In this document: in pieces, positions 45,330 to 53,604 of the stretch | How the letters are laid out: every line of letters begins with the position of its first letter | Position numbering within the stretch: the first letter of the stretch is position 1 | Origin: an uncultured Flavobacteriaceae bacterium | GTDB taxonomy: Bacteria; Bacteroidota; Bacteroidia; Flavobacteriales; Flavobacteriaceae | Reading direction: 5' to 3' | DNA: 64,000 nt | NCBI GenBank assembly: GCA_947501625.1 | Contig: CANMWN010000001.1 | Location: 631,319-695,318, forward strand | Notes under the pieces: model-generated | The model's database searches: none | Told to the model about the DNA's origin: nothing | The model's input: only the letters and a program-made list of their open reading frames with translations | Made by a program: the position numbers and the translations under genes

Positions 45330-46664
45330 ATGTTTCTTGATTTACATTCTGAAATATACTCGTGGATAAGAGGAGGTTTGTTAATTCTTTTTCTTTACCA
45401 TTTACTGATTTATTTTCAAAATCTCAGAAAAACATACTTATATTATAGTCTGTTTTTGTTTTTTTTATTTATTTATTTTATAAGAGATTTATCTGAGGCA
45501 GAATCGTATAAAAATATATTTTTATATTTAAATTTTTCAGTACAATTTTTAGCGTATGCTGCTTTCGCAATGTTTGCAAGGCTATTGTTAGAAACTAAAG
45601 ATAAGTTAATTCTTTGGGATAAAATATTAGATTTTGAAGCAAAAATCTTAGTTGCTTTTGCAATATTATTCCCAATTGTCCAGTTTTTTGGAGGCTATGA
45701 GTATCAGACTAAACTATTCTTAATTATAGGTCCAGCACTTACAATTTTTACTATAATTGCGATGTTTTATCTCTATAAGATTCCAGGACTTACCACTAAG
45801 TTTTTTATATTAGGAACGTTACTATATACAGTGTTGGCTAATGTAAGTTTTTCAGCTTATTTTATTGATTCCAATATGTTTTTAAACAATGGTATTAATC
45901 CTATGCTTTTTACTTATGTTGGAGCCTTTCTACAAAGTATTATTTATGCAACTATATTGGGGCAAAGTGTCAAAAAAATTGAACAAAAGAGTAAAAATGC
46001 TGAGATCAAATTAGCATTTAAATACAAGGAGTTAGAGGAATTAAAAATGACTGCATTACAAAGTCAAATGAACCCACATTTTTTGTTTAATTCACTAAAT
46101 TCAATCAATAATTTTATTTTAAAAAGTGATATAGAAAAAGCTTCAGATTATATTACGAAATTTTCAAGATTAATTCGAGTAATTCTTAAAAGTTCATCAA
46201 GTTTAACGGTTCCTTTTTCCGAAGAACTGGGAATACTTTCATTATACGTAAAACTCGAACAAATGAGGATTAACGGTGGTTTTGAGTATGTAGTAAATAT
46301 TGATAAAGACATAAATCTAGAAGAAATAAAGGTTCCACCACTTTTTTTGCAACCGTTTATTGAAAATTCTATTTGGCATGGTTTGACACATGTAGAAGGC
46401 GAAAAAAGAATTAATCTCATTGTCTCACAAGAAGAAGATTTTATAGTTTGTGAAATTATAGATAACGGAATAGGAATAAATAGAGCGAGAGAAGAGTCTC
46501 ACAAAAAAATAAACCGTAGAAAGTTTTTTGGAACCAAAGCAACAGAAAATAGAATACGTTTGCTATACAAAAAAGCTAATGTTAAAATAAATGTTATAGA
46601 TATATCCGATAAAGACTCTACAGGTACTAAAGTCCAGATAAAGTTTCCTCATATAGTAAAATAG
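45330..46664 (+). CDS. LytS/YpdA-type sensor histidine kinase
   Basis: A 444-residue kinase with a multi-helix membrane N-terminus (about 10-215, at least six to seven hydrophobic segments, 7TM-type sensor), a short coiled linker (about 218-243, KSKNAEIKLAFKYKELEELKMTALQ) and the His_kinase domain: QMNPHFLFNSLNSINNFI with the phosphorylated His at 250, then PPLFLQPFIENSIWHGL and an HATPase region (IDNGIGINRA, GTKATENRIRLLY). It is the expected partner of the LytTR regulator. The stimulus is not evident; no periplasmic domain is visible. The start codon at 45330 follows the regulator stop by 12 bases. Confidence 0.95.
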   Translation: MFLDLHSEIYSWIRGGLLILFLYHLLIYFQNLRKTYLYYSLFLFFLFIYFIRDLSEAESYKNIFLYLNFSVQFLAYAAFAMFARLLLETKDKLILWDKILDFEAKILVAFAILFPIVQFFGGYEYQTKLFLIIGPALTIFTIIAMFYLYKIPGLTTKFFILGTLLYTVLANVSFSAYFIDSNMFLNNGINPMLFTYVGAFLQSIIYATILGQSVKKIEQKSKNAEIKLAFKYKELEELKMTALQSQMNPHFLFNSLNSINNFILKSDIEKASDYITKFSRLIRVILKSSSSLTVPFSEELGILSLYVKLEQMRINGGFEYVVNIDKDINLEEIKVPPLFLQPFIENSIWHGLTHVEGEKRINLIVSQEEDFIVCEIIDNGIGINRAREESHKKINRRKFFGTKATENRIRLLYKKANVKINVIDISDKDSTGTKVQIKFPHIVK

Positions 46665-46667
46665 AAT

Positions 46668-46697
46668 TCCATTTATTTTGAATTTTTTACCATCTGT
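46668..46697 (+). promoter_or_regulatory. LytTR-type direct repeat pair 1
   Basis: TCCATTTAT at 46668-46676 and ACCATCTGT at 46689-46697, 21 bases apart. The -7 element TATTTTTG begins at 46751, 54 bases after the second half-site ends, the same as in the two other pairs. Confidence 0.7.
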
Positions 46698-46750
46698 TTA
46701 ATTTTTTTGAACACCTATATATTTTGCTATTTTCATTAAGAATTACAGAG

Positions 46751-46758
46751 TATTTTTG
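46751..46758 (+). promoter_or_regulatory. -7 element of the 81-residue ORF
   Basis: TATTTTTG, exact TAnnTTTG match, 38 bases before the ATG at 46797. The nearest upstream TTG is 24 bases before it, slightly long, as expected for an activator-dependent promoter. Confidence 0.5.
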
Positions 46759-46796
46759 CACTTTCGGATTATTACTCTAGATATAGCAAAATTTTC

Positions 46797-47042
46797 ATGA
46801 CATTAATTTCTTTTATTATCCCCACAGACAAGGATATATTGAAAGACTTAGGATTAAAGTCACATGCGATAAAATTTATTGGTAAAGGTAGTTTTATTCA
46901 AAATCTTAATGAAATAAAATTTTCTAGAACTTTTAAGCATAACTTTGATAAGGACAATAGTCTAAAACAAGTTATTTATTTAAGAAAAGGTCTCATATGG
47001 GAATTTAAAAAAGTAATTTCTGTAAAAAAAGAAACAGTTTAA
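46797..47042 (+). CDS. Small hypothetical protein in the LytTR cluster
   Basis: An 81-residue basic ORF with no signal peptide, no transmembrane segment and no motif I recognise. It begins MTLISFIIPTDKDILKDLGLK and is rich in Lys, Ile and Phe. Codon use is ordinary for the region. It is preceded by promoter and LytTR-type repeat pair 1, and its stop is 10 bases before repeat pair 2. It could be a genuine small protein under LytTR control or just an ORF inside a longer leader RNA; I favour a coding gene only moderately. Confidence 0.5.
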   Translation: MTLISFIIPTDKDILKDLGLKSHAIKFIGKGSFIQNLNEIKFSRTFKHNFDKDNSLKQVIYLRKGLIWEFKKVISVKKETV

Positions 47043-47051
47043 AGAAGTTCG

Positions 47052-47085
47052 AATTACCATTTATTTGTTTTTAATTACCATTTAT
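47052..47085 (+). promoter_or_regulatory. LytTR-type direct repeat pair 2 (perfect)
   Basis: AATTACCATTTAT occurs twice, exactly, at 47052-47064 and 47073-47085, period 21 bases. The second copy ends 54 bases before the start of the -7 element TATATTTG at 47139. Confidence 0.75.
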
Positions 47086-47118
47086 AGTTTTTTACCTACT
47101 ATTTTTTTATTTTATGAA

Positions 47119-47146
47119 TTGGCTATATGTAAACCATATATATTTG
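47119..47146 (+). promoter_or_regulatory. Promoter of small RNA 1
   Basis: TTG at 47119-47121, 17-base spacer, TATATTTG at 47139-47146: a full consensus Bacteroidota promoter. Transcription is predicted to start near 47150. Confidence 0.75.
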
Positions 47147-47149
47147 TCG

Positions 47150-47219
47150 ATGTAAATGAGTCTTTGGGGTTGATTTATTTATAACTCGAGTAAAATGTAT
47201 ATTTTCTCGAGTTTTTTTA
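47150..47219 (+). ncRNA. Small RNA 1 (about 70 nt) with intrinsic terminator
   Basis: Predicted from a consensus promoter and a strong terminator without an ORF of useful length. The 41-base block 47150-47190 is identical to 47352-47392 in small RNA 2. It contains an unpaired-looking core CTTTGGGGTT (47162-47171). The terminator is ACTCGAG (47184-47190) / CTCGAGT (47206-47212), extended by AAAAT/ATTTT, with Ts to 47218. Weak alternative: part of a longer transcript from 46751. Possible relation to known flavobacterial RNA families could not be checked. Confidence 0.75.
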
Positions 47220-47258
47220 TGCCTTTTAATTTTATTAAATAATTCTACCACTTTATTT

Positions 47259-47288
47259 TCTGATTATTTACAAATAATAACCATTTAT
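47259..47288 (+). promoter_or_regulatory. LytTR-type repeat pair 3
   Basis: ACCATTTAT at 47280-47288 is exact; the half-site expected 21 bases upstream is degenerate (TCTGATTAT at 47259-47267, 5 of 9). The -7 element TATATTTG begins at 47342, again 54 bases after the end of the exact site. Confidence 0.6.
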
Positions 47289-47341
47289 ATATTTTTTTAT
47301 GCAAATTTTATATTTAATGAAAATGCAATGAAGAAACGTTA

Positions 47342-47349
47342 TATATTTG
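47342..47349 (+). promoter_or_regulatory. -7 element of small RNA 2
   Basis: TATATTTG, exact match. No TTG at 17-23 bases upstream, so activation would depend on the nearby repeat. Confidence 0.6.
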
Positions 47350-47351
47350 AA

Positions 47352-47421
47352 ATGTAAATGAGTCTTTGGGGTTGATTTATTTATAACTCGAGCAGAATAA
47401 AATTTTCTCGAGTTTTTTTTA
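47352..47421 (+). ncRNA. Small RNA 2 (about 70 nt) with intrinsic terminator
   Basis: Tandem paralogue of small RNA 1, 202 bases downstream. Same 41-base block (47352-47392) and CTTTGGGGTT core (47364-47373), different loop. Terminator ACTCGAG (47386-47392) / CTCGAGT (47407-47413), then a run of Ts that overlaps the stop codon of the convergent CYTH gene (stop ends 47419). Confidence 0.72.
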
Positions 47422-47892
47422 TGCCCAATTTTTAAATGGGTTATTTTTCAATTCTGCATTGTAATATTTAATATCACCTGTAACTTCTTTTCCAAGCCAA
47501 CTTGGATGATCGAAAGTTTCGCTCTCACTTTTTAATTCAACCTCTGCAATAACTAAACCTTTATTATCTCCCAAAAACACATCAATTTCAAATAAGTACT
47601 TTTTGAAATTAATTAAATACCTTTTTTTTTCTATTATTCCAGGCTCACATAATTTTAAAAGAGATTCAGCATCCTTAAGAGAAATTTCATGCTCCCACTC
47701 ATATCTTGATAAACCGTTAGTAGAACTCAAACCCTTAATAGTTATGAAGCCTTTATTATCTGTAATTCGAACTCTTACAATTCTATTTTTGTCAGAATTC
47801 AAAAAGCCTTGTTTGATATTATAGGATTTATAACTTTCAGTTTTATAGTTGTCATTTAAAACCAAAAATTTTCTTTCAATTTCTATTGCCAT
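47419..47892 (-). CDS. CYTH domain protein (triphosphate tunnel metalloenzyme)
   Basis: A 157-residue CYTH protein: N-terminal MAIEIERKFLV contains the ExExK signature; then basic and acidic strand pairs lining a tunnel (RIVRVRITDNKGFITIKG, YEWEHEIS, IIEKKRYLINFKKYLFEIDVFLGDNKGLVIAEVELKSE). Family members hydrolyse triphosphates such as inorganic triphosphate or thiamine triphosphate, or make cyclic AMP in some class IV cyclases; the short single-domain form without a CHAD domain suggests triphosphatase. Its 3' end runs into the terminator of small RNA 2. Confidence 0.92.
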   Translation of the reverse strand: MAIEIERKFLVLNDNYKTESYKSYNIKQGFLNSDKNRIVRVRITDNKGFITIKGLSSTNGLSRYEWEHEISLKDAESLLKLCEPGIIEKKRYLINFKKYLFEIDVFLGDNKGLVIAEVELKSESETFDHPSWLGKEVTGDIKYYNAELKNNPFKNWA

Positions 47893-47976
47893 AAATTTTT
47901 TATCTATTATGCTAAAATAATACTTTTCACAATTACGTTAATAATGGATATCTTTGAACCAAACTCAAAAACAATC

Positions 47977-50310
47977 ATGAAACAGTTATTAACTTTCATT
48001 TTTTTTACAATTACAATTACAACTTGGTCTCAAATAGATTATTCAGATAATTGGGAAGATTTTTTTTCTTACAATAATGTAAAAGACTTTATAAAAGTGA
48101 ATGATAAAGTTTATGCTGTAGTAGATAATGCTATTTTTATTTATGATGAATCAACTAATGAAACTAGTAAGTTATCATCAGTTAATGGACTTTCCGGAGA
48201 AACCTCAACAAGCATCTATTATAATGATACATTTGATAGATTGATCATAGGTTATGAGAATGGTCTATTAGAAGTAGTTGATGGGAATGGTGATATAACC
48301 ATTGCACCTGACATCACAAATTTTGGACTTTCAGCCGAAAGAGGTATATTAAATATTACTGAATATGAAAATAAATTATACTTATCAACACCTTTTGCAA
48401 TTGTAGTTTATGATATTGAAAATTTAGTTTTTGGAGATACTTTTTTTATAGGAAGTAACTCATCTGAAGTAAAAATAAATGAAGTAGTAATTGCTAACGA
48501 TTTGATTTATGCAGCAACAGATAATGGTATTTATGTTGCGGATATTAATAACCCTAATTTAATTGATTTTAATAATTGGACTCAATATTTTAGTGGAAGT
48601 TTTAACTCAATTCAGTTATTTAACAATAAAATTTATACGTCACAAAATAATAATTTATTTGAGTTAACTCCAACCAATACAATTACGTTAATTCAATCTT
48701 ATTCAACTAATGTTTTGAAGTTAAAATCTTCAAATACTCATTTTGCAGTAACGCTAGAAAGAAGCGCTTATTTTTATGACTTGTCTTTAAATGAAGTAAC
48801 ATTCTTAGTGTCTGATATTAATTCAGATTATTACTATGAATTAAACGCTTCTTATGCTGAAGACAGTTCAATATTTCTTGGCACTAAAGAGTTTGGTATT
48901 CTTAAAACAACTATTTCTGATAACTCTACTTTTCAAGAAATTCATCCAGATGGACCTTCATCTAATGCTTTATTTTCAATAAGTGTATTAAACAACAATT
49001 TATGGGTAGTTTATGGTGGTTATAGTGATTCTTTTGGACCGTTAAATAAACAACTTGGTTATAGTCATTATAATGGTGAAATTTGGATAAATAATCCTTA
49101 TGATAGTAATTTTCCTGCTAAAAATTTAGTTCATGCAACGATTGATCCATTTCATGAAAATCGAGTTTATTTGAGTTCTTGGGGTGCTGGAAATAATTCA
49201 CCAAATTCACCTACAGGAGGTATATTGGTTGTAGAAGGAGATGAACCATCTATTTTTTTAAACCATACTAATAGTGGATTAGAACAATTGATAATTACCA
49301 ACCCTAATTATATCAGTCTTAGAATAAATGGATCAGCATTCGACAGGCAAGGAAATTTGTGGGTTGCAAATGCTTGGGTTGAAAATAAATTAAAAAAATT
49401 AAATACTTCTGGAACTTGGTCATCTTTTGATTTAAGTTCATTAGTTACCAATTCAGCCAAAGGTTTAACAGAATTAATTATTGATAATAACAATAGTATT
49501 TGGATAGGTACAAGAAGAAATGGCACTTATGTTTATAATGAAACTGGAGATAGAAAAAGAGCATTGACTACCGAACCTACCAAAGGCTCATTACCTGATG
49601 CCAATGTCAGAACAGTAGCGGCAGATGCAAGTAATAGAATTTGGATAGGTACTCAAAAAGGATTAGTTGTTTTTTATAATGCAGCAGGACTTTTTGATGC
49701 CGAAATTTATGATGCCGAACCAATTATAATTTTAGATGATGGAATACCAAAAAAACTGTTAGGTGATCAACCAGTAAATTCTATAGCAATTGATGGCGCT
49801 GATAATAAATGGTTTGGTACCGATGGAGGAGGTGCTTTACAATCAAACCCAAACGGTAGAGAAACATTAAATATATTCACCACATCCAATTCTCCCTTAC
49901 CATCAAATAATATTTTAAAGATTAAAGTTGATACGAGTAATGGAAAAGTATATTTTGGGACAGCCAAAGGTATTGTTGCTTATAATAGTCAAGTTGCTCC
50001 TTTTGGTGATGTTTTAGGTGAAGTCTATGCATACCCAAATCCGGCAAGAAAAAACCACAATACCATTACAATAGATGGAAGAGACGGAACCCATTTACCA
50101 CAAGGAACGAACGTAAAAATTTTAGATGCCGCAGGATATCTTGTATATGAAACTAATGTAGTAGAAGGTCAAGAATTGCAAGGTGGTAAGGTAGTTTGGG
50201 ATAAGAGAAACTTGGCAGGAAATAAAGTTGCATCAGGTGTGTATATAGTTTTGTTGTCAAATAAGGATAACACTGAAACATCTAAGACTAAAATTGCAAT
50301 AATTAATTAA
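47977..50310 (+). CDS. PorZ-like T9SS protein with beta-propeller
   Basis: A 777-residue secreted protein from the ATG at 47977 (signal peptide ending TTWSQ). Two beta-propeller-like regions made of ligand-sensor (two-component-regulator propeller) repeats, such as GNLWVANAW, NNSIWIGTRRNGTYVYN and NRIWIGTQKGLVVF, fill residues 30-680. The C-terminus, about 690-777, is a sorting-type domain with AYPNPARKNHN, KILDAAGYLVYE and SGVYIVLLSN. This architecture and the position directly before recO fit PorZ, the type IX system surface protein that delivers A-LPS in Porphyromonas; the name is tentative. TATCTTTG at 47949-47956 supports the start over the in-frame ATG at 47944. Confidence 0.85.
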   Translation: MKQLLTFIFFTITITTWSQIDYSDNWEDFFSYNNVKDFIKVNDKVYAVVDNAIFIYDESTNETSKLSSVNGLSGETSTSIYYNDTFDRLIIGYENGLLEVVDGNGDITIAPDITNFGLSAERGILNITEYENKLYLSTPFAIVVYDIENLVFGDTFFIGSNSSEVKINEVVIANDLIYAATDNGIYVADINNPNLIDFNNWTQYFSGSFNSIQLFNNKIYTSQNNNLFELTPTNTITLIQSYSTNVLKLKSSNTHFAVTLERSAYFYDLSLNEVTFLVSDINSDYYYELNASYAEDSSIFLGTKEFGILKTTISDNSTFQEIHPDGPSSNALFSISVLNNNLWVVYGGYSDSFGPLNKQLGYSHYNGEIWINNPYDSNFPAKNLVHATIDPFHENRVYLSSWGAGNNSPNSPTGGILVVEGDEPSIFLNHTNSGLEQLIITNPNYISLRINGSAFDRQGNLWVANAWVENKLKKLNTSGTWSSFDLSSLVTNSAKGLTELIIDNNNSIWIGTRRNGTYVYNETGDRKRALTTEPTKGSLPDANVRTVAADASNRIWIGTQKGLVVFYNAAGLFDAEIYDAEPIIILDDGIPKKLLGDQPVNSIAIDGADNKWFGTDGGGALQSNPNGRETLNIFTTSNSPLPSNNILKIKVDTSNGKVYFGTAKGIVAYNSQVAPFGDVLGEVYAYPNPARKNHNTITIDGRDGTHLPQGTNVKILDAAGYLVYETNVVEGQELQGGKVVWDKRNLAGNKVASGVYIVLLSNKDNTETSKTKIAIIN

Positions 50311-51029
50311 TGTTAATTTCTACTAAGGCCATAGTCTTGAATGCTATTAAGTATGGCGAATCAGACTTAATTGTTAAATGTTTTACTGATGAAGAAGGCT
50401 CAAAATCATATTTATTAAGAGGAATATTAAAGTCTAAAAAAGGGAAATTAAAACCAGCATATTTTCAACCACTTACACAATTAAAACTCACAGCAAATCA
50501 TAAGACAGACAACAGTTTAAGTAGTATTAAAGAAGTAGAAATAGTTAATCATTACACATCAACATTTAATGATATTCGAAAACAAGCAATTACTCTTTTT
50601 TTATCCGAAGTTTTAGTATATTGCGTACAAGAAGAAGAGCAAAATAAATCTTTATATCGTTATATAGAAAGTTCATTAATATGGCTAGATATTAATTCAA
50701 ATATTACCAACTTCCACTTATATTTTTTGATTAACTTAACCAAATATTTAGGTTTCTATCCTGATAAAATAAATACTAATGCAAATTATTTTGATTTAAA
50801 TGAAGGTTTATTTTTAGATTTCCAACCAAAATTTGAATATATATCAGGAGAAAATTTAATTATTTTAAAACAGTTATTAGGCATAGATTTTGATGAATTA
50901 GATTTAATTCAAATTAATAGTAAAATTAGACATGAATTTTTGACTATTATTATTCGATATTTTGAATTACATTTGAGCGGTTTTAGAAAACCAAAATCAT
51001 TATCAGTTTTAAAGTCTGTATTTAGTTGA
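50310..51029 (+). CDS. recO: DNA repair protein RecO
   Basis: RecO helps RecF/RecR load RecA on SSB-coated single-stranded DNA. The 239-residue protein has the N-terminal OB-fold ISTKAIVLNAIKYGESDLIVKCFTDEEGSKSYLLRGIL and a helical C-terminal half. The usual Cys zinc motif is not apparent, which is common in this phylum. One-base overlap with the previous gene (TAATG) and 4-base overlap with the next, so it sits in a translationally coupled run. Confidence 0.93.
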   Translation: MLISTKAIVLNAIKYGESDLIVKCFTDEEGSKSYLLRGILKSKKGKLKPAYFQPLTQLKLTANHKTDNSLSSIKEVEIVNHYTSTFNDIRKQAITLFLSEVLVYCVQEEEQNKSLYRYIESSLIWLDINSNITNFHLYFLINLTKYLGFYPDKINTNANYFDLNEGLFLDFQPKFEYISGENLIILKQLLGIDFDELDLIQINSKIRHEFLTIIIRYFELHLSGFRKPKSLSVLKSVFS

Positions 51030-53479
51030 TTTTAAGAAATTTACTTTTATTATTATTTTTATTTCCTTCAATATTATTAGCTCAAGAAGTAATAATACTT
51101 GATAGCGAAACACAATTCCCTATACCAAATTGTTCCATATATGGTGAAAACAATCCAAATGTTATTTATTCGGATAAAAATGGGAAAGCAGATTTGTCAG
51201 TTTTTAAAGAAAATGAAATTGTAAGTGTTAACCACCTTTCGTATGTAGAAGTAGAATTTTTGAAACGCAAAATAGTTTCAGAAAATAATATTATTTACCT
51301 ACATCGAATTGCTGAATCTCTAGACGAGGTAATTCTTTCAACCAATCGACAGAAAGAATTGCGTAAAAGAGTTGCCGAATATGTTGAGGTAAATCAGTTA
51401 AAAGAAATAAAGCGCAAGTCTCCTCAAACTTCGGCAGATTTATTAGCAACAATTCCAGGTATAAAAGTTCAAAAATCTCAATTTGGTGGCGGAAGTCCTG
51501 TTTTACGCGGAATGGAAGCAAACAGAGTATTGTTGGTAGTTGATGGCGTAAGAATGAATAATGCAATTTATAGATCTGGTCATTTACAAAGTTCAATTAC
51601 AGTCTCTCCATCAATTTTAGAACGTACAGAGGTTATTTTTGGTCCTTCATCAGTAATTTATGGTTCGGATGCGCTAGGAGGAGTCATTCATTATTACACT
51701 AAAACACCAAAACCGAATAGAGACGATAAAGTGAAATTTGATTTTATGTCAAGGTATAGCAGTGTAAATAATGAATACACCAATCAAGCAAGTTTTGAAG
51801 TTTCTTTTGAAAAGTGGGCATCATTAACGAGTTTTTCTCATTCCAAGTTTGGAGATTTAAAAATGGGAAAAAACAGAAATCATGGTTATGAAAATTGGGG
51901 AAAAGTTTATGAATATTCAAACAACACTGATGTTTTTTACAATTCTAATTCTGTAATTAATACCAATCCAAATATTCAAAAGAATACAGGTTTTAATCAG
52001 TCAGATTTTCTACAAAAATTCTTCATAAAATTAAATGAGAAAGACAATTTAACTTTTAACTTACAGTATTCAACATCCTCAAATATTCCAAGGTTTGATA
52101 AATTAACAGAATTTTCGGATGGTAATTTAAGGTTTGCTGAATGGTATTATGGTCCACAGGAAAGGTTCTTATTGAGCACACAATTAAATATTAATCCAGG
52201 TAAGAAATGGTTAGATAAAGGAACAATTACTGCTGCATATCAAGATATTCATGAGTCTAGAGTACAAAGAAGGTTTAATAGTTTGGATAGGTCATACAGA
52301 GAAGAAGGTGTAGACCTTTTTAGTATTAATGGTGATTTTTCAGTTCAATTATCTGAAGCTTCTAAACGAAATTTTAATTATGGGTTTGAATTGGCGCATA
52401 ATGATGTAAAATCTAATTCGTTTGGAAAGACATTGAATGTCAACGGAAATGAAGTTATTGGTTTTACCGATAATTTTGTTGTTCAATCAAGATATCCTGA
52501 CGGAGGGAGTAAATATACTAGTTCAGCAATATATATTAATTATCGACAGGATATAAGTGAAAAATCTACATTAAATTCTGGATTAAGATTTACCAACACA
52601 AATTTAAAAGCAAGTTGGGTAGACGATACATTTATTAGTTTGCCGGAATCAACTATAAAACTTAAAAATTCATCATTTACTGCCACATTAGGCTATGTGT
52701 ATAGACCAAATAAAGATTTACAATTAAATACTGTTTTGTCTTCTGGTTTTAGGTCTCCCAATATTGATGATGTAGGAAAAATAAGAGAGAAAAATGGTAT
52801 AGTAACTGTTCCAAATATTAACCTCAGACCAGAATATGCTTATAATGCTGAAATAGGAGTGTTAAAATATTTTGACAACAAAAGGTTTAATATTGGCTTC
52901 AATACCTACTATACGTTATTTAATAACTACATAGCAAGAGAACCTTTTACATTAAATGGAAGTTCAACCATTTTGTATGATGGTGAATTAGCAGAGACAG
53001 TTGCGAATGTAAATAAAAAAAATGCCTACTTAGTTGGAGGAACTTTAAGCGCTAGAGGAAAATTAAGAGATGATTTGAAAATTCAAGGAAGTATAACTTA
53101 TACTGAAGGAATGACATATGACACTAAAGTACCATTATCATCCATACCTCCAATTTTTGGTAATCTAGAATTATCCTATCAAAAAAATAAGTTTGAATCG
53201 AGTGTATCTTTTAATTTCAATGGATCTAAAAAAATAAAAGATTATAATTTAATTGAAGGAATTGATAATGTTGAGCAAACACCATTCAATAGTGGTACTG
53301 GCCAATATGAAGGCACACCAAGTTGGAGTGTACTTAATTTTCATTCTAGGTATCAAATTTCTGATACAGTTGGATTACAATTTAGAATTGATAATATTTT
53401 TGATACTCACTATAAAGAATTTGCATCTTCAATAAGTGCTCCTGGACGTAATTTTTCCTTCTCAGTTTTTGTAAATTAA
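51026..53479 (+). CDS. TonB-dependent outer-membrane receptor
   Basis: An 817-residue receptor. Starts at TTG 51026, overlapping recO by 4 bases; signal peptide to LLAQE (about 20), a carboxypeptidase-regulatory-like domain (about 22-95), the plug with IPGIKVQKSQFGGGSPVLRGMEANRVLLVVDGVRMNN and FGPSSVIYGSDALGGVIHYYT (about 140-230), then the barrel ending in Phe-Val-Asn. The plug is closest in style to haem/haemoglobin and ferric-siderophore receptors, but the ligand is not determined by sequence. Coupling to recO is probably positional, not functional. Confidence 0.92.
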   Translation: MILRNLLLLLFLFPSILLAQEVIILDSETQFPIPNCSIYGENNPNVIYSDKNGKADLSVFKENEIVSVNHLSYVEVEFLKRKIVSENNIIYLHRIAESLDEVILSTNRQKELRKRVAEYVEVNQLKEIKRKSPQTSADLLATIPGIKVQKSQFGGGSPVLRGMEANRVLLVVDGVRMNNAIYRSGHLQSSITVSPSILERTEVIFGPSSVIYGSDALGGVIHYYTKTPKPNRDDKVKFDFMSRYSSVNNEYTNQASFEVSFEKWASLTSFSHSKFGDLKMGKNRNHGYENWGKVYEYSNNTDVFYNSNSVINTNPNIQKNTGFNQSDFLQKFFIKLNEKDNLTFNLQYSTSSNIPRFDKLTEFSDGNLRFAEWYYGPQERFLLSTQLNINPGKKWLDKGTITAAYQDIHESRVQRRFNSLDRSYREEGVDLFSINGDFSVQLSEASKRNFNYGFELAHNDVKSNSFGKTLNVNGNEVIGFTDNFVVQSRYPDGGSKYTSSAIYINYRQDISEKSTLNSGLRFTNTNLKASWVDDTFISLPESTIKLKNSSFTATLGYVYRPNKDLQLNTVLSSGFRSPNIDDVGKIREKNGIVTVPNINLRPEYAYNAEIGVLKYFDNKRFNIGFNTYYTLFNNYIAREPFTLNGSSTILYDGELAETVANVNKKNAYLVGGTLSARGKLRDDLKIQGSITYTEGMTYDTKVPLSSIPPIFGNLELSYQKNKFESSVSFNFNGSKKIKDYNLIEGIDNVEQTPFNSGTGQYEGTPSWSVLNFHSRYQISDTVGLQFRIDNIFDTHYKEFASSISAPGRNFSFSVFVN

Positions 53480-53545
53480 TACATTTTTCGCAATTTTTAC
53501 AACTGTTGAAAAGTAACGAAAGCACCAAATTTATATGATTTTATT

Positions 53546-53574
53546 TTGTTAATAACTTTATTTTAATACATTTG
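53546..53574 (+). promoter_or_regulatory. Promoter of the 2241-residue T9SS protein gene
   Basis: TTG at 53546-53548, 18-base spacer, TACATTTG at 53567-53574: full consensus. It predicts a leader of about 25 bases that contains AACCCCAAG. Confidence 0.75.
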
Positions 53575-53592
53575 TAGATAATAATTTCATTA

Positions 53593-53601
53593 AACCCCAA
53601 G
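53593..53601 (+). promoter_or_regulatory. Predicted small-RNA pairing site, T9SS protein leader
   Basis: AACCCCAAG ends three bases before the ATG at 53605. Eight Watson-Crick pairs plus one G-U pair are possible with CTTTGGGGTT of the small RNAs. Confidence 0.45.
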
Positions 53602-53604
53602 AAA

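Noticed and set aside
47150-47421. The duplicated 41-base block as ends of a mobile element
   Set aside because: The copies are direct, not inverted, and each has a promoter and terminator; no transposase or target duplication.
47944-47976. N-terminal extension of the PorZ-like protein
   Set aside because: Includes a -7 element and destroys the signal peptide.
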